A stretch of DNA of 15,551 nt from Phycisphaerae bacterium (GCA_016935035.1 JAFGRR010000473.1:1-15551); one strand, 5' to 3'; counted from the stretch's first letter, positions 1 to 7,910 are shown. Notes: a model not told the origin generated them from the sequence alone. Numbers and translations: made by a program.

Positions 1-1
1 G

Positions 2-2161
2 ACCAACGGCGTGCAGCCGCTGTGGGCGGTGATCACGATCGGGTTGACGGCGCTGCTGGCCGACGACGTGGCGCTGCTGCGGGCGATGTGCCTGGTGTCG
101 GGGCTGTGCTGGATCGGCGCGAGCGTGGTGCTGTACCGGGCGCTGCGGTCGTATGACCGCTGGCTGGGGCTGCTGGTGGCGGCCGGCTTCGTCTTTACGG
201 GGTTCTTTCAGCGTTACGCGTTTCAGGGGATGGAGAACGGGCTGCACGCCCTGTTCTTCGCCATGCTGGTGCAGCTTGGCATGCGGCACCTGCGCACGCC
301 GGAGCGCGTGGTATCCAACTATCGGCCAGGCTTCTATCTGAAACTGGGATTACTGCTGGGGCTGATCACGCTGACACGCGTTGATGGCGGGCTGTTGGCG
401 CTGATCATCGGCGTGCTGGTACTGTTCGGTTTCATTCGCACCGATCCGAACTCGCGACCGTGGCTCAACGTGCCGGGGGCGTTCTTCACGGCGCTGCCGG
501 GAGCATTGTTGGTCGGGGCGTTCGTTGCGTTGAGCCACGAGTACTTCGGCAGTGCCATGCCGATCAGCGGCAAGGTGAAGATATATCTCGAGAGCGTGTT
601 TGAGCCGAAGTACGGCGGACCGCTGGGGTCACTGGCCTGGCACGTCAAGTTTCTCTCCGACATCGCTAGCAACGCATACGCCGACCATCTGAACCTGTCG
701 CTGTTCGAGTGGTTCCATTGGCATTTGCCGGCGAAATATCCGCGCTGGCTGGTGTGGGTGTTTGCGCTGATCGGGTGGACCGCGTTTGTAGTGCGGCGGC
801 GGCACGCCCTGCGGCACGTCACGTCGCTGATGCGGCCGTGGCACTGGTTCGTGACGGGCATTGTCGCGTTCATCGTGTTGCACATGGGCACATACGCGGT
901 AGTGTTCTCGAATTTCACGCAGTATTGCACGTGGTACTTCGCGCCTGAGCTGATGGCGTGCTGGGTGCTGACGGGTGTGAGCATATTACTGCTCGGCCGG
1001 GCGATCACGCCGCGCGGTCTTGTTGTGCCGGGCTGCCTGATGGGGCTGTTCACGCTGGTGGTGCTGGGGTCGAACTTGCTGTTCGCGGTGCGGCCGCCGG
1101 CCAGTGACGCCCGCACCAACCAGTTCTATACCGCGGCTATGTGGTGCAACAAGACCTTGCCCGGTCACCAGACAGTCGGGGCGTTCAGCTCTGGCATCCT
1201 CGGCTACTTCGCCACCCATCATCAGGTCATCAACCTGGACGGGCTGATGAATGATCGGAATTACCTGGACGAGTACCTGAGCAAGAACCGTGTTCCGGAA
1301 TACACGCGTGAGCGCGGCATAACGTATATCGCCGACTATGCACCGGTTGAGCAGTGGCGGGGGGGCAATTTCTGGGGGCTGTTGGTCGAGAACATGCAGC
1401 TCGTCCGCTGGTGGCACATGCCGGGTGATCTGCGTTACGCGGTGTGGAAACTGCTGCCCGAAGGCCGCGATCGCGACATCCTCTCGCCATGTGACGGCTT
1501 CTGTGATCGATTGTCGCAGGTGCTCTATGCGGCGGAGATCTACGGCCGTTACGACATGGTGTTGGAGCAGGACCTGGCCGACTACCTGACTCAGCCGTAC
1601 GGGACGAACAAGCGCGTGCTCATATCGGCACCGGACGCGGACACGGGCGTGCTCAGGCACGTGATGGTGCCGGAGGACCACATTGCCGCGATCAACCTGA
1701 CGCCGGACAACATCGACATCCAGCAGCGTTGCGGCATTCGCTTCGAGAATGCGCTGCTGCTGCTTGGCATCGATGTTCCGAAGTGGCAGTTGAAGGCCGG
1801 CCGTCGGTTCGTCATCACGCTGTACTGGCAGATGATCGCGGAGGAGCACGATCTGGCCGACGTGTCCTTCGAGCTATGGATCAACCCCGCCGATCCGGGC
1901 CTGCTGGAGGGTGTGCCGGCTGGACAGGTGCTCATAGACGGTTCGCGCGGTTGCCATGACACCTGCCGCGTTCAGAATTGGCGGCCGGGCGAAGTCGTGG
2001 CGGAAACACGTAGCATAGGTGTGCCGTACGGGATGCCGCCGGGCACTTATCCGGTGATGCTGGTGCTGTACGATCCGAAGCACGGCTGGCTCTTGCCGGA
2101 TGGCCGCGTGCCCAGCGCGGCGGTGCCGGTGGTGCACCTGGGGAACCTCACGGTTGAGTAG
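2..2161 (+). CDS. GT-C (ArnT/GT39-like) membrane glycosyltransferase, 5'-truncated
   Basis: The reading frame is open to the left edge (codons T-N-G before the GTG at 11), so the start and the first membrane segments lie outside the window; that GTG is probably an internal Val in a NGVQPLW stretch common in this family. Numbering from it, about nine hydrophobic segments lie between residues 3 and 360 (for example 51-66, 109-142, 155-174, 245-262, 278-299, 314-331, 338-360). GMENGLHA (73-80), TRVDGG (122-127) and NLDGLMND (408-415) resemble conserved positions of large GT-C transferases that use polyprenyl-phosphate sugars. Residues about 575-716 look like an extracytoplasmic beta-sandwich (ITLYWQ, WRPGEV, PPGTYPVMLVLYDP) often attached to such enzymes. 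The usual catalytic acidic loop would be in the missing N-terminus, so activity cannot be judged. It converges with the next gene across 27 bases. The fold class is likely; donor and acceptor are unknown. Confidence 0.8.
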   Translation, partial: TNGVQPLWAVITIGLTALLADDVALLRAMCLVSGLCWIGASVVLYRALRSYDRWLGLLVAAGFVFTGFFQRYAFQGMENGLHALFFAMLVQLGMRHLRTPERVVSNYRPGFYLKLGLLLGLITLTRVDGGLLALIIGVLVLFGFIRTDPNSRPWLNVPGAFFTALPGALLVGAFVALSHEYFGSAMPISGKVKIYLESVFEPKYGGPLGSLAWHVKFLSDIASNAYADHLNLSLFEWFHWHLPAKYPRWLVWVFALIGWTAFVVRRRHALRHVTSLMRPWHWFVTGIVAFIVLHMGTYAVVFSNFTQYCTWYFAPELMACWVLTGVSILLLGRAITPRGLVVPGCLMGLFTLVVLGSNLLFAVRPPASDARTNQFYTAAMWCNKTLPGHQTVGAFSSGILGYFATHHQVINLDGLMNDRNYLDEYLSKNRVPEYTRERGITYIADYAPVEQWRGGNFWGLLVENMQLVRWWHMPGDLRYAVWKLLPEGRDRDILSPCDGFCDRLSQVLYAAEIYGRYDMVLEQDLADYLTQPYGTNKRVLISAPDADTGVLRHVMVPEDHIAAINLTPDNIDIQQRCGIRFENALLLLGIDVPKWQLKAGRRFVITLYWQMIAEEHDLADVSFELWINPADPGLLEGVPAGQVLIDGSRGCHDTCRVQNWRPGEVVAETRSIGVPYGMPPGTYPVMLVLYDPKHGWLLPDGRVPSAAVPVVHLGNLTVE

Positions 2162-2188
2162 TGCCTCGACCGCATACGCCAGCCGCAT

Positions 2189-4081
2189 CTATGGCGGCGT
2201 AGCGACTGGCTTCCACACGCGGCACCTTTCGATCGGGATGTCGGCGGACTCGGCGTGCGGTGACCTGCCGATGATGGAATAAGAGCGGCCGGTGCTGCGC
2301 ATTCGGCCGTAGAGCGGCGTCGTGGTGGGCGGCGGGTCTTCTACGTCGGTGGGTAGCGCGTAGAAGAGCGGCGAGGGTTGTTCGAGCTTGTCGCCGGGCG
2401 AAAACGGGACGAAGTCGAGTGCGTACCTGTCGGCTTCGGGCTGGCGCTGGTAGACGGCGATGCAGCCTGGGATGGGGCGGTCCAGGGCGAAGAACGCCGG
2501 CGTGTCGGGGGCTGAGCTGTCGTCGCGATGCGTGGTGAAGCGGCACCGCATCTGAGTGTTGCCGACGACGTACACCGGCACTGGCAACGCCACGCGCGGG
2601 TCGGACAGGTCGAGGCGGTACATGATCTGGTTGTAGTCGTACCACGGCGTGTGATCGTCATTGCCGGAGAATGTCGCGGTGTATGTCCCCTCGAAGTAGA
2701 TCAGCCGGCCGTTGTCCTCGTCGAACATCGGGTGTTGCTTGGGGTTGTAGAAACTGTAGCGGTCGTGCGTGACGATCTTGACGGCGTAGTGCCACGGCCC
2801 CAGCGGTGTCTCGGCCTCGGCCAGCCAGATCTCGCCCAGCATCGACGTGCCGAAGATCTCGCACGCGATCATGATCCAGCGCTGGCGATACTCATTCCAA
2901 TAGACCGACGCACCGTGGGCCATTACGGGCTTGCCGCTGGCGACGTCGAAGAGGCGGAAGCGGGCTTCGTCGGGCTGCATCGCGCCGGACTTGATGAGCT
3001 CTTCCTGCTTGGGCGGCAGCAGCGGCGGGGCGTTGTGCTTCCAGGCCCAGAGCATCGTGCCGGCATCGTCGCGGTCGAGCTGTGGCTCGTCCGCGGTGCA
3101 GCCGGGCTTGAGGCAGGTGAAGCACTCGTAGTTGGCGACGTCGAGCATCTGGTCACGCGTGGCGCGGACGCGGATGATCGGGAAGGGGCGGCAGTAGTAG
3201 AAATACTCAACGCCGGCGTCGGTGTAGCGGAATGGGTGACCGCCGGGAATGATCGGGTTGTCGGCGTTCCACTCGGCGATGGGTTTGAAGATTTGTTCGG
3301 CGTCGTTGTATTCGAGCAGGCCACGGTTGCTGGCGCTCATGTCCTGGCGGACTTTGGCGTACGCGGCGTACAGGTGCTCGGTGCCGTCGGCGTCCTTGAG
3401 GGTGACCAGGCCGTCGATCCAGGTTGGGCCGGGGCCGGGAATTGGGGCCATTTCCTTGGTGAAGCCGCTGTCGCGGGTGAAGTAGGCGAGGTTTACGCCG
3501 GCGCTGGGGGACAGGCCGCCGGCGGTGGGCAGTTGTGATGTTGCGCCGGTGACCTGGAAGTTGCCGAGCGGGTAGGCGGTCCAACTGGTGTCGCCCCAGA
3601 ACCAGTAGATGCGGTCGTGGTAGACGGTGTTCACAACGCTGTCCTGACCGACGACGAGAGCGTTGAGTACTGGTTGGGCAGTCGGCGCGTCGCGGCCGAG
3701 CAGGATGCTGTCGCGATAGATGCCGGCGCCGGTGACGCGGTAGAGGCGCTCGGCGAGGTTGAGGCGTTTGATGCGGAGTGTGGCGCTGCCGCCGGGCTCG
3801 ACCTTGAGGCGTTTGCCGCGATAGCCGAAGCCGTCGGCGGGGTACTCGTAGCCGTGGCTGGCGACCTGGAAGAAGACTTCCTGGCCCATGAGGCCCGGCT
3901 CATTGAATGCGACGAGGCCGTTGCTGTCGGTCGGACAGCGGGCGTTGCAGGTGGTGCGCAACTCGACCAGCGGCACGCCGCGGCCGGTGTCGTCATCGAC
4001 GACTTCGATGGTGAAGTATTCGGAGGGGGCGGCATTGGCCGCGAGTGCGGTGAGCAGCAGGGCGATGAGTACGCGCGGCAT
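2189..4081 (-). CDS. Secreted protein, probable beta-propeller (DUF4185/GH43-like fold)
   Basis: The protein has 630 residues and starts at ATG with a GGGAG ribosome site seven bases upstream. Residues 1-17 form a signal peptide ending ANA|AP, so the protein is exported. Residues about 21-108 look like a carboxypeptidase-regulatory-like or Ig-like beta domain (FTIEVVDDDTGRGVP...). From about residue 140, aromatic- and Asp-rich strands repeat: DRIYWFWGDTSW (156-167), GPTWIDGLVTL (218-228), a Cys-containing stretch YECFTCLKPGC (318-328), RWIMIACEIF (401-410) and SFYNPKQHPMFDEDNGRLIY (443-462). This pattern recalls the five-bladed propellers of DUF4185 and related sugar-binding or hydrolase folds, in which 'GDT' and 'P.HP..D...GR.IYFEG' occur at blade positions. 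I infer a periplasmic or surface protein, possibly polysaccharide-related, but I cannot assign catalytic residues or a substrate. It is transcribed away from the dockerin gene across a 364-base divergent region. Confidence 0.75.
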   Translation of the reverse strand: MPRVLIALLLTALAANAAPSEYFTIEVVDDDTGRGVPLVELRTTCNARCPTDSNGLVAFNEPGLMGQEVFFQVASHGYEYPADGFGYRGKRLKVEPGGSATLRIKRLNLAERLYRVTGAGIYRDSILLGRDAPTAQPVLNALVVGQDSVVNTVYHDRIYWFWGDTSWTAYPLGNFQVTGATSQLPTAGGLSPSAGVNLAYFTRDSGFTKEMAPIPGPGPTWIDGLVTLKDADGTEHLYAAYAKVRQDMSASNRGLLEYNDAEQIFKPIAEWNADNPIIPGGHPFRYTDAGVEYFYYCRPFPIIRVRATRDQMLDVANYECFTCLKPGCTADEPQLDRDDAGTMLWAWKHNAPPLLPPKQEELIKSGAMQPDEARFRLFDVASGKPVMAHGASVYWNEYRQRWIMIACEIFGTSMLGEIWLAEAETPLGPWHYAVKIVTHDRYSFYNPKQHPMFDEDNGRLIYFEGTYTATFSGNDDHTPWYDYNQIMYRLDLSDPRVALPVPVYVVGNTQMRCRFTTHRDDSSAPDTPAFFALDRPIPGCIAVYQRQPEADRYALDFVPFSPGDKLEQPSPLFYALPTDVEDPPPTTTPLYGRMRSTGRSYSIIGRSPHAESADIPIERCRVWKPVATPP

Positions 4082-4445
4082 GGTTCGGCTCCCGTCTTGC
4101 TAGCGGCCCGCTCTTGTCGGCAGGGCGGCGTCAATTGTAGCGTCCACTCCCAGCGTCGGGCGTGGAACGCCGGAAAACCGACAACTGCGAGCGTACATGC
4201 CACGGCTGACGGCAATTCACTGTTACCGCACAACCCGACAAGTGTCCTCCGAAATCGACTTGTCGTACCAGCGCTCATGTCGACTCGGTCAGGTCGGATT
4301 GGTGCCACAGTTTAGCGTTGTACTGCCCGCTTACGGATACTAACATGGGGCAGGCATTGGGATCGAGCCGGCCTGGGCGGCCATCGACGTCCACTATCGT
4401 CGGCGGGGATGATTGGCTGGATGTGAACACTGCGGGGATTGCATC
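4082..4445. other. Divergent intergenic region with operator-like repeats
   Basis: This 364-base non-coding stretch separates the start of the secreted propeller-like gene (minus strand) from the start of the dockerin-repeat gene (plus strand), so it must hold promoters for both. No convincing -35/-10 pair is visible; TACTAA at 4338-4343 is a possible weak -10 for the rightward gene but has no well-spaced -35. The notable content is the inverted repeat described separately and a further related half-site, CCGACAACT, at 4178-4186. Confidence 0.6.
4236..4265. promoter_or_regulatory. Inverted repeat CGACAAGT-N14-ACTTGTCG, possible operator
   Basis: The arms CGACAAGT (4236-4243) and ACTTGTCG (4258-4265) are perfect reverse complements separated by 14 bases. 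Their centres are 22 bases apart, about two helical turns, which suits a dimeric DNA-binding protein. The site lies between divergently transcribed genes. A third related half-site, CCGACAACT, is at 4178-4186. There is no T-tract, so a terminator is unlikely. The regulator is unknown and the role is inferred. Confidence 0.35.
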
Positions 4446-5924
4446 ATGAACACGAGTCAGTTGGGTGCTGTGATGGTCCTGATTGTGGTGCTCGCCGTCG
4501 GCGTGGCTCTTGCCGACCAGGATGGGCCTTTCCCGGCCGTCGAGTACCCAGGTGGGGCTTCGCGCATCATCCACGTCCTGCAACCGGTCGGCGGCGAGGT
4601 TTGGACCGCCGGCGCGACGCAACTTGTTGCGTGGAATGTAGATGAAGCAATCGGCTACGTGTCGGCGCGGCTGTATGACGGCGCTACGGAGCGGGCGGTC
4701 CTCGGGTATGTGCCGGCGGGCGAACTGCAGATGACCGTCGAGGTGCCGTTCTACGCTGGAGACGGCGACAACTACACTGTGCACCTGCGCTGGTCGGATG
4801 AGACGGGTGTCGTTGGGGCAGCTTCGAGTCCGGTGTTTGGCATCGCCGGCTCGTGGGCGGTGCCCAGCCTGACGCTGACCAGTCCCAACGGCGGCGAGGT
4901 TTGGGCGGCGGATTCGTTCCAGACGGTCACGTGGACCAGCCAGAATCCGACAGGTGATGTCGAGATCTGGGTGTTCGACGGCGGGACACGATACGACTAC
5001 CTGGGCACGGCGGCGATGGCTGACGGCCAGTTCACGTGGCCGATTGTGCCGTGCATCGGCGACCGGGCGGATTATCGCATTCTGGTGCGCTGGGCGAATG
5101 ATGAGATCAGCGTTGAGGATGCCAGTGACGCGGATTTCGAGATCGCCGGGTCCTTTGATCCGACGATTACGATCACGAGCCCAACATCGAGCGATGTGTG
5201 GCCCGCCGGCACCACGCAACTGATTACGTGGGTGAGTGATTGCGCGACGTGCAACGTGGACGTGAAGCTCGATAGCGTCAGGGTTTTGGGGCGAGTGCCG
5301 GTGATGGACGGCGGGTTGACGTGGTACGTCCCGACAGGATTAGGTACGAGCTACAACCCCGCAATCACGGTGACGCTCAACGAGTGCGGCGACACGGATG
5401 TGCAGGATGAGTTCCATGTGAGTGGCTTGGTAGCGCCGACGCTGACGCTGGTCAGCCCGCAGTCGGGTGAGACCATCACCGCCGGCCAGCCGTACACGAT
5501 CACCTGGCAGAGCACGGACATTGAGGGCGACGTTGACATTCTGGTCCCGAACGACTCGTGGTATCAGACGGGGCGCATCTCGGTGCCGGCCTCGGCGGGC
5601 AGCTTCGTGTGGCCGGTGCCGCTGAATCTGGCCGCCGGCAGCTATCCGGGGGTCACGCTGATCGCTTCGGATAGTTGTGCGAAGGTGACTGCGAGCAGCG
5701 GGACGATCAACATCGTGGCCGGCACGGGGACGTTTGGTGACGTCAACGGCGACGGCGACGTGGACGTGCGGGACCTGGTTGAGATGCAGCGTAGCTACAC
5801 CGCACGCGGTTTCGTGATTCTTGATCCGGCGATAGCGGCATTTGACGCCGAGCCGGATGGTGACATTGATATCGACGATGCGTGTCTGCTGCTCGACGCG
5901 CTGTGTGGCCCGGTGGCCGAATAG
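4446..5924 (+). CDS. Secreted protein with four Kre9/KNH-like repeats and a dockerin-like C-terminus
   Basis: The protein has 492 residues. I chose the ATG at 4446 because it places a signal peptide at the N-terminus (hydrophobic 7-23, cleavage probably near ALA|DQ); the in-frame TTG at 4413 only adds a short Cys-rich leader. Four beta-rich repeats of about 95 residues begin near residues 41, 139, 238 and 330, each opening with a variant of LTSPNGGEVWxAG followed by QxxTWxS. This is the pattern of the Ser-Thr-rich Kre9/KNH-type Ig-like domain. The C-terminus carries two EF-hand-like loops, DVNGDGDVDVRD (432-443) and DAEPDGDIDIDD (467-478), forming a dockerin-like calcium-binding pair. It is likely exported and surface-associated, with no enzymatic motif. 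The stop is 16 bases before the first pseudopilin gene, so the two are probably one transcript. Binding partner and cohesin, if any, are unknown. Confidence 0.8.
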   Translation: MNTSQLGAVMVLIVVLAVGVALADQDGPFPAVEYPGGASRIIHVLQPVGGEVWTAGATQLVAWNVDEAIGYVSARLYDGATERAVLGYVPAGELQMTVEVPFYAGDGDNYTVHLRWSDETGVVGAASSPVFGIAGSWAVPSLTLTSPNGGEVWAADSFQTVTWTSQNPTGDVEIWVFDGGTRYDYLGTAAMADGQFTWPIVPCIGDRADYRILVRWANDEISVEDASDADFEIAGSFDPTITITSPTSSDVWPAGTTQLITWVSDCATCNVDVKLDSVRVLGRVPVMDGGLTWYVPTGLGTSYNPAITVTLNECGDTDVQDEFHVSGLVAPTLTLVSPQSGETITAGQPYTITWQSTDIEGDVDILVPNDSWYQTGRISVPASAGSFVWPVPLNLAAGSYPGVTLIASDSCAKVTASSGTINIVAGTGTFGDVNGDGDVDVRDLVEMQRSYTARGFVILDPAIAAFDAEPDGDIDIDDACLLLDALCGPVAE

Positions 5925-5940
5925 AGAGGGGACAGAGCAC

Positions 5941-6858
5941 ATGAGACGCGCTTTTACGTTGACGGAGTTGGTGGTTGTTGTCGCGGTGCTGGCGTTGCTG
6001 CTCGTTGTCTTGACGCCATCGATCCAGGCGGCGCGCAGCCGGTCCGACTCGGCGATTTGCCTGAGCAATCTGCGAACGCTGGGGCAGTACATCCGCTTGT
6101 ATGCGGACCAGTACGACGATTGCCTGCCGGGAGGGTGTCATCCGGCGGTTTATCACAATGCGACGGTGGAGGTAATGGGGGCGCTTAACGCGAAGAGAAT
6201 ACTGACCTGGAAGTTGCGAGAGGTGCTTGGCGACATGGTCACGGATCGCGTTGTGACCTGTCCAACTATGAGCAAAGTCGTGCCGGACTGGCACTTTACG
6301 GACTACTACAACCACTCAGGCAAGTATGTTTATCCGGTACATTACGCGCTGAACAACTATGGAAGTGCCGGCGAGAGTGGGCCAGCAGGATCATCGCGGC
6401 ACACGGACCCGCCGCATTACTTTGGGTACAGTGCGCCTCCAGGAGCGTCGCCGGATGTGTTGGCATTGGAGGCAGCGTACCCACCACTGCCATTCGGCGC
6501 TGTACCAAATGCAGATCGAGAGTGGATGATTGCGGATGCGTGGTATCGAAGTCGCAGCGGGTATGGGCCAAGCCAGGAAGGACCATATCAGGAGGAGTGG
6601 AGTGGAGCGGCCTTGCCATACTTCGCGCCTCACGGGCAGCCGGCTGGACGGACCTATAGATACACCAGCGATAGACTAATCGGCTGCGCTAATGCACGCC
6701 GGATGCGAATGGATGGGTTTACAAATGCGCTCTTATTCGATGGTCATGCAGCCGGCGTTGTATCGCGAGTCTGTCTCTTGTACGCCTATGAGGTGTTTTA
6801 CGGGTTTCCTGGAACGGTGAACCCGAAGTACGATGGCGACAACGTGACTTGGCAGTGA
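5941..6858 (+). CDS. Pseudopilin-like protein, type II secretion/DUF1559-like (paralog 1)
   Basis: The protein has 305 residues; the ATG at 5941 follows a purine-rich GAGAGGGGA site and puts the prepilin signal at the very N-terminus. The leader is MRRA followed by FTLTELVVVV, with Glu at +5 and a hydrophobic helix of about 20 residues: a class III signal cut and methylated by a prepilin peptidase. Position -1 is Ala, whereas Gly is the norm. Next come QAARSRSDSAICLSNLRTLG (29-48), the usual pseudopilin helix extension, and a C-terminal globular domain with CPTMSK, REWMIADAWYR and FDGHAAGVVSR. The last matches the end of the planctomycete H-X9-DG motif, but the His at the expected upstream position is Met. 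It is probably a minor pilin-like subunit of a secretion or surface filament, or a substrate of one. Its third-position GC appears lower than that of its paralog, especially after 6330. Confidence 0.85.
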   Translation: MRRAFTLTELVVVVAVLALLLVVLTPSIQAARSRSDSAICLSNLRTLGQYIRLYADQYDDCLPGGCHPAVYHNATVEVMGALNAKRILTWKLREVLGDMVTDRVVTCPTMSKVVPDWHFTDYYNHSGKYVYPVHYALNNYGSAGESGPAGSSRHTDPPHYFGYSAPPGASPDVLALEAAYPPLPFGAVPNADREWMIADAWYRSRSGYGPSQEGPYQEEWSGAALPYFAPHGQPAGRTYRYTSDRLIGCANARRMRMDGFTNALLFDGHAAGVVSRVCLLYAYEVFYGFPGTVNPKYDGDNVTWQ

Positions 6859-6968
6859 TTAATCGGATGAGAGACCGCCTTGTTGGTTCCTCTTGACGGG
6901 ATGATGTTGTTTGGTTCGACAATGGGCGACGTGCCGTGCGGCCGCGGGGCTGGACAAGAGGCGTAAGC
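6859..6968 (+). promoter_or_regulatory. Gap between the two pseudopilin genes; weak promoter candidate
   Basis: This 110-base gap is long enough for a separate promoter. TTGACG (6893-6898) and GACAAT (6918-6923) match five and four of six consensus sigma-70 positions, but their spacing is 19 bases, so the call is weak. AAGAGG at 6956-6961 is the probable ribosome site for the ATG at 6969. No hairpin terminator is evident, so read-through from the upstream gene is likely. Confidence 0.25.
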
Positions 6969-7910
6969 ATGAACACGCTCAAAGCACCACGTGGGCAGGG
7001 GCGTCCTTTGCGGCAGATAATAAGGCGCGGCTTCACGCTGGCGGAACTAGTGGTTGTAGTCGCGGTGGCGACGCTGTTGTTGGTAGTCTGCACGCCGGCG
7101 ATACGCGCGGCACGCAGTCGATCTGACTCGGCGGTTTGCCTGAGCAACCTGCGCACGCTTGGACAGTGCATACGCGCGTATGCCGACCTGCACGATGATC
7201 GACTGCCGGGGCCGCTGTCGCCGTCGATCAACCATGACGCGACCGCGCTCTCGCATCAGTCCCTTATCGAACGCCAATTCACTTGGGTCATGCAGCAAGC
7301 TCTTGGGAACACCGTTTCGGATCGTCTCGTTACCTGCCCGACGATGAGCAAGATCGTGCCGGACTGGACGTATGAGGACTACAGCCTGCGCACCGGCGAC
7401 AACATACTGCCGACCCACTATGGACTGAACAGTTACGGCGAGGCTTCCGCGCTCGGCACCTACCGCGCCACAACGCCGCCGTTCTACTTCGGCTACAAGG
7501 ACATTCTGTACGACTTCGACCCGGTCACGATCGGGGCGGTCGCTAACGCCGAGCGCGAGTGGATGATCGCGGATGCCTGGTACCGGTACCGGCTCAATTC
7601 GTTTGAACCCCAGTTCGGTAACGAAGGGCCTCATCAGTACGCCTGGGGGGAAATGGCACAGCCATACTTCGCGCCTCACGGGCAACCCGCTGGGCGAACG
7701 TATCACTACACCACCGTCAACGATCGCAGCGCGGCCTGCTCCGCCAACCGCGCGGCTCGTTCCGATGGTTACACCAACACGCTTTCCTTCGACGGTCACG
7801 CCGCCGGCGTGGTATCGCGAATCGGGGCCGTTGGTGCGTTCGAGATCTTCTACGGCTTCCCGGGAACCGTGAACCCGGCCGACCCGGTCAGCGGGGTTGT
7901 GTGGCAGTAG
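6969..7910 (+). CDS. Pseudopilin-like protein, type II secretion/DUF1559-like (paralog 2)
   Basis: The protein has 313 residues from the ATG at 6969, chosen because AAGAGG lies seven bases upstream; an in-frame GTG at 6936 is less likely. A longer basic leader ends RRG, followed by FTLAELVVVVAV with Gly at -1 and Glu at +5, a canonical prepilin peptidase site. It matches paralog 1 along its whole length, roughly half identical by eye. Near-identical blocks are AARSRSDSAxCLSNLRTLGQ, CPTMSK, REWMIADAWYR, YFAPHGQPAGRTY, FDGHAAGVVSR and FYGFPGTVNP, and both end in WQ. As in paralog 1, the His of the H-X9-DG motif is absent (Ser here). The head-to-tail order indicates tandem duplication. The role is likely pilus-like or type II secretion-like assembly; which machine it uses cannot be told from this window. 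Confidence 0.85.
   Translation: MNTLKAPRGQGRPLRQIIRRGFTLAELVVVVAVATLLLVVCTPAIRAARSRSDSAVCLSNLRTLGQCIRAYADLHDDRLPGPLSPSINHDATALSHQSLIERQFTWVMQQALGNTVSDRLVTCPTMSKIVPDWTYEDYSLRTGDNILPTHYGLNSYGEASALGTYRATTPPFYFGYKDILYDFDPVTIGAVANAEREWMIADAWYRYRLNSFEPQFGNEGPHQYAWGEMAQPYFAPHGQPAGRTYHYTTVNDRSAACSANRAARSDGYTNTLSFDGHAAGVVSRIGAVGAFEIFYGFPGTVNPADPVSGVVWQ

Noticed and set aside
334..1119. 261-codon open frame on the minus strand inside the glycosyltransferase gene
   Set aside because: It is a shadow of a well-supported membrane protein; its translation is low-complexity and matches no family pattern.
986..1849. 287-codon minus-strand open frame rich in Arg, His and Val
   Set aside because: Composition is typical of antisense translation in GC-rich DNA and it lies fully inside gene 1.
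2182..2198. GCCGC-N7-GCGGC hairpin between convergent genes as a terminator
   Set aside because: The stem is only five bases, overlaps the minus-strand stop codon and has no T-tract on either side.
2528..3538. 336-codon plus-strand open frame
   Set aside because: Antisense to the secreted propeller-like gene, which has a signal peptide, a ribosome site and ordered motifs; the plus frame has none.
3631..4308. 225-codon minus-strand frame crossing the start of the propeller-like gene
   Set aside because: Its Ser/Ala/Pro-rich translation is an out-of-frame reading of the real gene plus intergenic DNA.
4275..5219. 314-codon minus-strand open frame over the dockerin-repeat gene
   Set aside because: Arg/His-rich antisense translation without motifs; the plus strand has clear repeats and EF-hand loops.
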